Shown: piece after piece, positions 20,101-32,100 of the stretch
Numbering within the stretch: the stretch's first letter is position 1
Layout of the letters: every line of letters begins with the position of its first letter
Assembly (NCBI RefSeq): GCF_028858725.1
Contig: NC_084763.1
Coordinates: 58,179,152 to 58,243,151, forward strand
Length of the DNA stretch: 64,000 nucleotides
Reading direction: 5' to 3'
Origin: Colius striatus
Taxonomy: Eukaryota > Chordata > Aves > Coliiformes > Coliidae
Program-made: the position numbers and the translations under genes
Notes under the pieces: model-generated
What the model was told of the DNA's origin: nothing
Database searches by the model: none
Seen by the model: the letters and a program-made list of their open reading frames with translations, nothing else

Positions 20101-23100
20101 CTGCAGCACACATACACACACACACACACGCACAGCTATAGCCTGGCTGCAGCATACACACACACACACACACACACACAGCTACAGCCTGGCTGCAGCA
20201 TACACACACACACACACACACACACAGCTACAGCCTGGCTGCAGCATACACACACACACACAGAGCTACAGCCTAAATAAGCACACTCACACACACACAG
20301 CTACAGCCTGGCTGCAGCATACACACACACACACACAGCTACAGCCTAAATAAGCACACTCACACACACACAGCTACAGCCTGGCTGCAGTGCACATACA
20401 CACACACACACACGCACAGCTACAGCCTGGCTGCAGCACACATACACACACACACACACGCACAGCTATAGCCTGGCTGCAGCATACACACACACACACA
20501 CACACACACAGCTACAGCCTGGCTGCAGCATACACACACACACACACACACACAGCTACAGCCTGGCTGCAGCATACACACACACACACAGAGCTACAGC
20601 CTAAATAAGCACACTCACACACACACAGCTACAGCCTGGCTGCAGCATACACACACACACACACACACACACAGCTACAGCCTGGCTGCAGCATACACAC
20701 ACACACACAGAGCTACAGCCTAAATAAGCACACTCACACACACACAGCTACAGCCTGGCTGCAGCATACACACACACACACAGAGCTACAGCCTAAATAA
20801 GCACACTCACACACACACAGCTACAGCCTGGCTGCAGTGCACATACACACACACACACACACACAGAGCTACAGCCTGGCTGCAGCACACATACACACAC
20901 ACACACACGCACAGCTATAGCCTGGCTGCAGCATACACACACACACACACACACACACAGCTACAGCCTGGCTGCAGCATACACACACACACACAGAGCT
21001 ACAGCCTAAATAAGCACACTCACACACACACAGCTACAGCCTGGCTGCAGCATACACACACACACACACACACACACAGCTACAGCCTGGCTGCAGCATA
21101 CACACACACACACAGAGCTACAGCCTAAATAAGCACACTCACACACACACAGCTACAGCCTGGCTGCAGCATACACACACACACACACAGCTACAGCCTA
21201 AATAAGCACACTCACACACACACAGCTACAGCCTGGCTGCAGTGCACATACACACACACACACACGCACAGCTATAGCCTGGCTGCAGCATACACACACA
21301 CACACACACACACAGCTACAGCCTGGCTGCAGCATACACACACACACACAGAGCTACAGCCTAAATAAGCACACTCACACACACACAGCTATAGCCTGGC
21401 TGCAGCACACATACACACACACACACACGCACAGCTATAGCCTGGCTGCAGCATACACACACACACACACACACACAGCTACAGCCTGGCTGCAGCATAC
21501 ACACACACACACAGAGCTACAGCCTAAATAAGCACACTCACACACACACAGCTACAGCCTGGCTGCAGTGCACATACACACACACACACACACACAGAGC
21601 TACAGCCTGGCTGCAGCACACATACACACACACACACACGCACAGCTATAGCCTGGCTGCAGCATACACACACACACACACACACACACAGCTACAGCCT
21701 GGCTGCAGCATACACACACACACACAGAGCTACAGCCTAAATAAGCACACTCACACACACACAGCTACAGCCTGGCTGCAGCATACACACACACACACAC
21801 AGCTACAGCCTAAATAAGCACACTCACACACACACAGCTACAGCCTGGCTGCAGTGCACATACACACACACACACACGCACAGCTACAGCCTGGCTGCAG
21901 CACACATACACACACACACACACGCACAGCTATAGCCTGGCTGCAGCATACACACACACACACACACACACACAGAGCTACAGCCTGGCTGCAGCACACA
22001 TACACACACACACACACGCACAGCTATAGCCTGGCTGCAGCATACACACACACACACAGAGCTACAGCCTAAATAAGCACACTCACACACACACAGCTAC
22101 AGCCTGGCTGCAGTGCACATACACACACACACACACACACAGAGCTACAGCCTGGCTGCAGCACACATACACACACACACACACGCACAGCTATAGCCTG
22201 GCTGCAGCATACACACACACACACACACACACACAGCTACAGCCTGGCTGCAGCATACACACACACACACAGAGCTACAGCCTAAATAAGCACACTCACA
22301 CACACACAGCTACAGCCTGGCTGCAGCATACACACACACACACACAGCTACAGCCTAAATAAGCACACTCACACACACACAGCTACAGCCTGGCTGCAGT
22401 GCACATACACACACACACACACGCACAGCTACAGCCTGGCTGCAGCACACATACACACACACACACACGCACAGCTATAGCCTGGCTGCAGCATACACAC
22501 ACACACACACACACACAGCTACAGCCTGGCTGCAGCATACACACACACACACAGAGCTACAGCCTAAATAAGCACACTCACACACACACAGCTACAGCCT
22601 GGCTGCAGTGCACATACACACACACACACACACACAGAGCTACAGCCTGGCTGCAGCACACATACACACACACACACACGCACAGCTATAGCCTGGCTGC
22701 AGCATACACACACACACACACACACACAGCTACAGCCTGGCTGCAGTGCACATACACACACACACACACACACAGAGCTACAGCCTGGCTGCAGCACACA
22801 TACACACACACACACACGCACAGCTATAGCCTGGCTGCAGCATACACACACACACACAGAGCTACAGCCTAAATAAGCACACTCACACACACACAGCTAC
22901 AGCCTGGCTGCAGTGCACATACACACACACACACACACACACAGAGCTACAGCCTGGCTGCAGCACACATACACACACACACACACGCACAGCTATAGCC
23001 TGGCTGCAGCACACATACACACACACACACACACACAGAGCTACAGCCTGGCTGCAGCACACATACACACACACACACACGCACAGCTATAGCCTGGCTG

Positions 23101-26100
23101 CAGCATACACACACACACACACACACACAGCTACAGCCTGGCTGCAGCACACACACACACGAGCTACAGCCTGTCTGCAGCACACACACACACACACACA
23201 CACACGAGCTACAGCCTGTCTGCAGCACACACACACACAAGCTACACCCTATCTGCAGCACAGACACACACACACACACACACACAGAGCTAGAGCAGCC
23301 TGGCTGGACACTGGGCACTGGCTGAAGCTCCAGCTGCTCAGTGCTCACAACCTGAGGGAGGGTCTCCCTCAGCTCCTCCTGCAGACCACTGGCCTCTGTG
23401 CAGTGAGTGAGTCTCTGCAAGACCAAGGGCTCTGAGGCCCCAGATGCTGCACACGGTGTCTGCACTCTGAGGGGAAGCTGTGGCACCACACTGCAAACAC
23501 TGACCACTGTGCACTGGTTCAGTGTGCTGTGGCTGTGCCCCAAGCTGCACTGTGGGTATGTGGTGTGAGAACAGACACTGCAGAAGTGAGAAGTGGGTGA
23601 GGCCAGAGGCAGGGGCAGAGCTGACCCTCAGCCCATGTGGAACTCCCAAAGTGCCCTTCAGCCTTGCCAGAGCAGTGGGTTTGGAGTCCTGCAGCTCGGG
23701 GTGCTCTGGAGAGCTGCATTCTCGTGGCAGCTCAGGAAGGAAGGCGTGAGGAGGAGGCCAGGGAAGAGGAGAGGGCTCAGCTGCTCACTTACCTCGGAAC
23801 TGCAGGTGGCTCAGGGACGTGTGTGTCTCTAGAGAAAAGAAATCCAAGGAGCCGTTCAAGCGGGCAGCGACGATCCTGAGGGAGAAACGGGCACGTGAGG
23901 AGACACAGGCCCTGCCCTGAGAGCAGCACGAGGGGCCCCCAGAGCTGCCACCAAGGTCCCACGTGCCCTGCACTGTGCCCCCAGTGAGGGACCCCTCCTG
24001 AGCACAGGGACATTGTGTTTAGGTCAGGCTGCAGAACAAGAAGCAGCCTGTTGAATAACAGCACACAGAGATCAGTGACTGCAGCTGGAGCATTGTGTCC
24101 AGCTCTGGGCCCCTCAGTTGCAGAAGGACAGGGAGAGAGTTCAGTGCAGGGCCAGCAAGGTGATGGAGTGGAGCATCTGCCTTGTGCTGAAAGGCTGAGG
24201 GAGCTGGGGCTCTGCAGCTTGGAGAAGCCTGAGGGCTGAGCTCAGTCATGTTACAAACCCATCAAGGGTGGGTGTGAGGAGGCTGGAGCCAGGCTGTGCT
24301 CAGGGATGGCCAGTGACAGGACAAGAGGCAACAGGGACAAGCTGGAACAGAAGAGGTTCCAAAGCAACACAAGGAAAAGCTTCTTCCCTGTTGAGGTGAG
24401 GGAGCCCTGGCAGGGGCTGCCCAGATGGGCTGTGGAGGCTCCTTCTCTGAGCCATCCCAACCCAGCTGGATGAGTCCCTGTGTGCCCTGCTCTAGGTGCT
24501 GCTGCTCTGGCAGGGGGGTTGCACTGGGTGAGCTTTGCAGGTCCCTCCCAGCCCTTGAGAGTCTGTGATTCTGTGCAGCTCCATCTCCAGCCCCGAGTCC
24601 CTCTGGACAGGCAGCAGCTGGCCAGACTGAGTGTACCAAGAAGTGGCTGCTGGAAGGGTCCTGGTCTCAGGACAACTCACCCCACCATGTGAGAGGCAGC
24701 ACAAGCAGGGGACATTGCCCAGCTGAGCCTCTGCCACCTGCAGCTGTTTGACCTCAGGGGCAGGAGGAGGCTCCTGCCTTACACCACATCTTGCCCTGCC
24801 CTCGCAGGAGCCCAAAGGCACTCGGTCAGTTACCTGTTGCTGAGGAAGACGAGCGCCGTGATGCCAGACTGCCCTTCGTCATTGCTGCTGCGCAGGGTGC
24901 CCTCGATGGCATCCCACACCTGCAAGGAGAGGAGGAGTCACTGTCAGCACTCTGAGCAGAGCACACAGTTGCTCCCTTGCTCCCCTCTGCTCCACACCCG
25001 CCCTGTTCCGAGCAGGAACGCTCTGGGTTTTGAAGCAACGCTCTGATGTGGATTGGAGACAGAACTCAGCAGCAAAACTCAGGCAGCGGCCCAGAAGCAA
25101 AGGAAGGCCAGGGAGTGGGCTGCCTGTGCTGGTGTTGGGAGGAACGAGAAGCCACTCGAGGTCAGAAACCATCAACAATGGCATTTCAAAAGGTGCTTTT
25201 TAAAACCCAAACCCTGCAGAGCTTTTGGAGATTGACATTCTCCTTCAAAAATGGAAGTGAAAATGAAACCAATTCTGGGAGTTGCTCATTGGCCATTTGC
25301 CATTTAACACTTGCTTCAAAACTTGTATCATTCCTCTAGAAATCCCAGTGGTTTTGCCTCATTTCATGACTTAATGCCATGGCAATCTTTAAGCTCCTTC
25401 AGTCTTTAAAGAGCATGTGGCAGCTCAGACCTGAGCCCTGCTCCTCACCTCCAGCAGCTCAGTCCTGGGCTCTGCTCCTCACCCCCAGCAGCTCAGCCCC
25501 CAGCCCCCTCCTCACCCCCAGCAGCTCAGCCCTGAGCCCTGCTCCTCACCCCCAGCAGCTCAGCCCTGGGCTCTGCTCCTCACCTCCAGCAGCTCAGCCC
25601 TGGGCTCTGCTCCTCACCTCCAGCAGCTCAGCCCTGAGCCCTGCTCCTCACCCCCAGCAGCTCAGCCCCGGGCTCTGCTCCTCACCCCCAGCAGCTCAGC
25701 CCTGGGCTCTGCTCCTCACCCCCAGCAGCTCAGCCCTGGGCTCTGCTCCTCACCCCCAGCAGCTCAGCCCTGGGCTCTGCTCCTCACCCCCAGCAGCTCA
25801 GCCCTGGGCTCTGCTCCTCACCCCCAGCAGCTCAGCCCTGGGCTCTGCTCCTCACCTCCAGCAGCTCAGCCCTGGGCTCTGCTCCTCACCCCCAGCAGCT
25901 CAGCCCCCAGCCCCCTCCTCACCCCCAGCAGCTCAGCCCCCAGCCCCCTCCTCACCTCCAGCAGCTCAGCCCCCAGCCCCCTCCTCACCTCCAGCAGCTC
26001 AGCCCTGGGCTCTGCTCCTCACCTCCAGCAGCTCAGCCCTGAGCCCTGCTCCTCACCCCCAGCAGCTCAGCCCTGGGCTCTGCTCCTCATCCCCAGCAGC

Positions 26101-29100
26101 TCAGCCCTGAGCCCTGCTCCTCACCCCCAGCAGCTCAGCCCTGGGCTCTGCTCCTCACCCCCAGCAGCTCAGCCCTGGGCTCTGCTCCTCACCTCCAGCA
26201 GCTCAGCCCTGGGCTCTGCTCCTCACCTCCAGCAGCTCAGCCCCCAGCCCCCTCCTCACCCCCAGCAGCTCAGCCCTGAGCCCTGCTCCTCACCCCTAGC
26301 AGCTCAGCCCTGGGCTCTGCTCCTCACCTCCAGCAGCTCAGCCCCCAGCCCCCTCCTCACCCCCAGCAGCTCAGCCCTGAGCCCTGCTCCTCACCCCTAG
26401 CAGCTCAGCCCTGGGCTCTGCTCCTCACCCCCAGCAGCTCAGCCCCCAGCCCCCTCCTCACCCCCAGCAGCTCAGCCCCCAGCCCCCTCCTCACCTCCAG
26501 CAGCTCAGCCCCCAGCCCCCTCCTCACCTCCAGCAGCTCAGCCCTGGGCTCTGCTCCTCACCCCCAGCAGCTCAGCCCTGAGCCCGGCTCCTCACCCCCA
26601 GCAGCTCAGCCCTGGGCTCTGCTCCTCACCTCCAGCAGCTCAGCCCTGAGCCCTGCTCCTCACCCCCAGCAGCTCAGCCCTGGGCTCTGCTCCTCACCTC
26701 CAGCAGCTCAGCCCTGAGCCCTGCTCCTCACCCCCAGCAGCTCAGCCCTGGGCTCTGCTCCTCATCCCCAGCAGCTCAGCCCTGAGCCCTGCTCCTCACC
26801 CCCAGCAGCTCAGCCCTGGGCTCTGCTCCTCACCCCCAGCAGCTCAGCCCTGGGCTCTGCTCCTCACCCCCAGCAGCTCAGCCCTGGGCTCTGCTCCTCA
26901 CCTCCAGCAGCTCAGCCCTGGGCTCTGCTCCTCACCTCCAGCAGCTCAGCCCCCAGCCCCCTCCTCACCCCCAGCAGCTCAGCCCTGAGCCCTGCTCCTC
27001 ACCCCTAGCAGCTCAGCCCTGGGCTCTGCTCCTCACCCCCAGCAGCTCAGCCCCCAGCCCCCTCCTCACCTCCAGCAGCTCAGCCCCCAGCCCCCTCCTC
27101 ACCCCCAGCAGCTCAGCCCCAGCCCCCTCCTCACCTCCAGCAGCTCAGCCCCCAGCCCCCTCCTCACCCCCAGCAGCTCAGCCCCAGCCCCCTCCTCACC
27201 CCCAGCAGCTCAGCCCCAGCCCCCTCCTCACCTCCAGCCTGCCATTGCTCCGCCCAGCCACGATGAGGTTCCCCTGCAGGTCCAGGCTCCAGACCGAGCT
27301 CTCCATGTCTCCTCCCCAGGCGGGACCGGGGGAGGATTTGTCCAGGGCGGGCGCGGGCTCGTCGCCGAGGCTCCTCCGGCGGCCGCCGTCCTCGGCCGTG
27401 GCGCGGGAGCTGCTGCCGAAGGGGGCCGCGTGCGGGGCCGTGCTGCCGCCGTAGCCGAGGCCGCCGTGGGAGCCGCCGTGGGAGCCGCCGTGGGAGCCGC
27501 CGTGCTCCTCGTACACCTTCCCCACCAGGCTGCTGAAGTCGTAGCCGGCGTCCTTGTGGCGGCCGCCCACGGCGCGCAGCCGCGGCTCCGGCTCGGCCAC
27601 CTTCACCCGCTCCGAGAAGTTGGTGTCGATGAGGGCCGTGAGGTCGGGCTGGTCGCAGAACAGCGGCGGCTGGGGAGGGCTCAGCAGCCTCTGGAGCTGG
27701 GCAGCGCTCTCCAAGGCGTCCTCGGGCCCGGCCCTGCCGTCCGGGCTCTGCTCCCAGCCCTCCTGGTAATCGAAGATGCCGCCGCTGTCTCTCCGCAACC
27801 TGCGGGGCGGGAAGGGAGGGTCGCGGCACGTGCGCCACGCACCGGGAGCTGCCGCGGCGCGGCCGGGCCGCCACGCACCTGGGCTTGGGGATGACCGTGA
27901 GGCAGTCGCCGGTCTGCGCGTCCCACACGCGGATCTGCCCCACCAGGCAGCAGCTCACCAGCAGCATCCCGTCGCTGGCCAGGCACTCGATGTCCTGCGG
28001 AGCAACGGGCACAGCTCAGCGTGGCGCTGCTCGGGCACGGCTGGTGGGGCTGGCTGCAACTCACAGGGTCCCTGCATGGTGGGGCTGGAAGGGCCCTGCA
28101 GAGCTGCTGCAGCCCCAGCCCCTGCTCCAGCAGCTTCCCCTGGCTCAGGGGGCACAGGAACGTGTCCAGCTGGGGGTGGGAACCTCCCGAGCAGGAGCCT
28201 CCACACCCTCCCTGGGCTCCCTCACCTCAGCACCAAAGGAGCTTCTCCTCCTGTGCCAGGGGCACCGCCTGTGTGCCACCTTGTTATCCCTTATCCTGTC
28301 ACACAGACACTACTGGATACTACTACCCCACCCTCCCGACACCAACCCTTTAGCCAGACTCCATGTGTCTCCCCTTTCCCTCACAAAGCAAGGCCCAAAG
28401 AGATGGGAAGGTTTCCATCCACCTCTGTGCAGCTCCTCTGGCAGACCTGGCTCAGCGTTTCGCTTCTCACTGGTTGCCTGAGCACTTTGTGTTTCTCAGG
28501 ATGAGGAGAAGCATCTTTCCCCTTGAGAAACAGGAGCGAGCCAAGCGGCAGCACGCTGCCCAAGCCAAGCCACGGCTGCTTTTGGCACTGGAAACAGCAT
28601 TTAACAGCTCAAACCTACGCACTGAGTCCTGGGCAGGAGGAAAAAAGGGATCCAGGAGGCAGTAAAAGCCAGGAGTCCAGAGCTGCCTCAGCAAAGCAAG
28701 CTGGAGCAGCCACCGTGAAAGCTGGTGCTGGGATTTAACATGACTGTAACTAATGGTGCAAAATCAGGGTGGACTGGGATTTGCTAAAGCTGAACAACTA
28801 ATGAATGCTGAGGCCTGAGACCATACACTGGAAGGTGACAAAGTGCTGGGTGTTAAACAACCTAAATCTGGGAGAGGGGGAGGAAACTGTCCTGTCTGAA
28901 GGTGACAAAGGGCTGGTGACACCGAGGACACCCCGGGGCAGGAGGAAAGGAGGGTCTGCATCTGTGCAAAACTGCAACTCCAGGATGGGAGTGAAACAGC
29001 TTCTGAGGTTAAGAACAGAAAGCAGCTGGAGACAGAGGAAGGCCCCAGCCCCAAACGTTGCACTGGGAACTGTAAGGGCATAACCACACAGGGATTGCTC

Positions 29101-32100
29101 TGTGCCAGATCCTGAGTCCAAACTGTCCTCTAGAGCCAGGGGCTGAGCCTGGCTCCAGCTGCTGTGTCCCTCCCGAGGGCTGTCAGTGAAAGCAGGCAGA
29201 GGCTGCGTGGCATGGGGAAAACGCCCTCCCTGTGAGCACTGCAGCACCTGACCTACCATGAGGTGACCCCTGAGAACCAGGGGCACGATCTCGGTCTCGG
29301 GAGGGGAGTAGCCGTAGTCGTCACAGGGCAGGTCCCCGCGCTTCCTCCTGCTGTGAGACAGCCCGTGCTGCCCGTAGTTCCTGGGGCAGAACACCCTGTA
29401 CAGGCAGAAGAGCAGCAGCACCAGCAGAATGCCAGAGGCCAGGCCCAGAGCAGCCACCCTGGTGGGAGACAGAGACAACAAGGCGTTGAGGTGAAGAGTT
29501 CCTTGTGCAGCGCGACACCTTCAGCTGAGAAACCTTCCCAATGGGCTGGACAGGGATTTCCTCCTCATACACACCTTCCATCCCTCAGCACCCTGGGAGC
29601 CCTCCCTGGCCTCTCTGCAGCAGTTCCCTGTCTCTGCAGCTGGGGAGCCCAGCACTGGGCACAGGGCTCAGCAGGGCAGAGCAGAGGGGCAGCACAACCT
29701 CCCTGGCCCTGCTGCCCACACTCTGCTGGATGCCCCCAGGCTGCCATTGGCTTCTTGCCCACCAGCCCACACTGCTGCTCGTGGTTCTCTGCTGCCCACC
29801 AGCACTGCCAGGTCCCTCTCCTGGAGCTGCTCTGCAGCAGGTGCCCCCCAGCCTGTGCTGGGGCAGGGGCTTGTTCCTGCCCAGCTGCAGGACTCTGCCC
29901 TTGCCCTGGGTGACCCTCAGCAGGTTCCTCTGTGCCCAGCTCTCGCTGACTGGCAGCTCAGCCTCTGGTGCACCAGTCAGTTTGGTGCCATCAGGGAACT
30001 TGCTGAGGGTCCCTCTGTTCTTGAGAGGGTTTTGTTCTTTGCACTGAACCTTCACAAACATTTTTAGCGTCCCCCCAGGAGCAGAAGCAAAGAGCCAAAG
30101 GGCAACACGTGTCTCCAGGGGAGCTGAGGCACGGTGAAGGACTCTTACTTGTAGAGAGTGACATCCTGGTGGCCTTGCAGCCTGGCCGAGGGCTGCTGGG
30201 GCTGAGCTGCAGCGTCCAGCCTCCCGCTGCCCGCGCCCAGGGGCTGGTAGCGATTGGCCTCCTGGGGATGCCGCAGCTCCAGCGCCTCCTGCGGGTTGAG
30301 GTACAGCGTGACCGGGATGGCTGGCAGGATGCTGATGTATCTGAGGGCACGGAGAGACCAGAGCAGCTTAGCAACAGCAAACACAAGCGTCTGAGGTGGC
30401 ACCCCAGCTCAGCTCCTGGCCAGCAGCCCAGGCAGGGCTCAGGCTTTTCCTTCAGTACCTTTGGGAACCTCTGTTCCTCACAGGCACCACTCCCAGCACT
30501 CCCAGGGGATCACTTATTGGTGCACAAAATCCTGCCTGTCACCTCTGGGCTGCTCACGAGCAAGCCTGGCACCCAGGAGCCCAGAGAGACACAGCCCCAG
30601 TGCCCCGGGGAGCTCGGTACCTCCACAGCGCCCAGGAGGGTCTGTTCAAGCCTCCTCCTGAAGCCACACTGGTGGAACACAACTTATCTGACCCAGAAGG
30701 AAGGAACCCACTTGTGGCCAGTTGCACAGAGCCCCCGTGGCACTCGGTGCCAGCCCACTTGCCTTTTGGCCAGGGTGATGTTGTAGTAGCTGAAGAGGGA
30801 CGGCCAGTGCCTGAAGGAAAGCTTCCTCCAAATCTCCTCATCCTCTGCTCCCCAGGTCACCTCTGCCTCGGTCCCAGGCTCGTTCTGTGCGTTCCCTTTG
30901 CCCTCTGGCCCCTGTGCCCAGGCGTGCTGGGCGCTCTGCAGCCTGCTCAGGGCCTCCAGCCCCGGCTTCTGCTCACGCTGCTGACTCTGGTTTTCTGACA
31001 GCTGGATGGGGTCCGACGGGAACACTGAGAGGTCGATCTTGGGGTCCCCAGCAGGAAGGACCCCTCCAGGAACAGGCATGGGAGGCAGACCTGCTTCACC
31101 CAAAGGGCTCTGTTCGGTGACCTGCGACGTGAGGTAGGTGCGGAGACCAGCAGGATCCGTGTAAACCAGGATTCCGATCCAGATCACCGTCCCAGCCTGC
31201 ACAGGGTGAGCCAAGAGACACAGCCCTGGAGAGCACAGCCTTCACACCCCCTGCAGCACCCCAGCAGCACCAGCCCAGCCCCGGGGCGTCATCTCCATCC
31301 ATCCCTCATCGCCAGAACAACCTTCCCCTCTGAGAGGACTGGGAGAGGCAGCACAGCACAAAACAGCTGCTGACAACACTGATCCAGGCCAGGCTGCCCT
31401 TGGCCTCCTTGGCCACCTGGGCACGGGGCTGGCTCATGTCCAGCTTTCCAGCCACTGCTCCCCAAGCCTGTAGCACTGCTGGGGGTTGCTGTGGCCCAAG
31501 TGCAGGACCCAGCCCTGGGCCTTATTGACACCCATGGCATTGGCCTTGCCCCAGCCCCCCAGCCTGTCTGCACCAGTCTGTAAGGCTTCCCCACCCTCCA
31601 GCAGACCCACACTCCCGCCCAGCTCAGCGCCACCTGCAAACGTGCTGAGGGTGCCCCGTGTCCCCTCACCCACATCAGAGGCAGAGACATCCCCAGGGAG
31701 CAGAGCCCTGCGGCAGAGGGACGCTCCCAGGGGCAGCCTGGGCCACGCAGGGGACGGGGAGGCGGGCAGTGCCCGTGGGGAGGGGGCAGCGGCACGTACC
31801 ATGATGAGCCTCTGCGCCAGGCGTGTCCGGGCGAAGAAGTAGATGAGGCGCAGGCGCTTGGGCAGGCGCAGGTTGCGGAAGGAGCAGGGCTGCAGGGTGA
31901 TGGTGTGCGGCTGCAGGGGCACGGTGTGCGGCTGCAGGGGCAGGGTGTGCGGCTGCAGGGGCACAGAGTGTGGCTGCAGGGGCACGGAGTGCGGCGGGGC
32001 AGGGCGCAGCGCTGGCGGCCGCTCGGGGCGCGGGCAGCGGCTGCCGGGCTTGGCCGCGGCCAGGCACGTCTCTGCCGGCAGGCGTCGGGTCAGGTCAGCC

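Larger units (their letters stand above)
17110..27994 (-). other. SCAP: SCAP exons 15-22: C-terminal WD-repeat domain
   Basis: The cytosolic domain binds the C-terminal regulatory domain of SREBP. WD-type strands are visible: [118 protein letters not shown] and [11 protein letters not shown]. Exon 16 also carries a long disordered insertion between blades. Confidence 0.93.

Noticed and set aside
22399-22872. His-Thr-rich open frame, and its Cys-Val mirror on the minus strand
   Set aside because: Pure product of (CA)n tracts without stops.
19815-23290. CRISPR-like regular repeats and spacers
   Set aside because: Repeat and spacer are both repetitive, spacers are (CA)n, and the context is a vertebrate intron.
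25379-26110. A 243-codon open frame on the plus strand
   Set aside because: Translation of the 34 bp minisatellite (SSPPAAQP-type repeat); not a gene.
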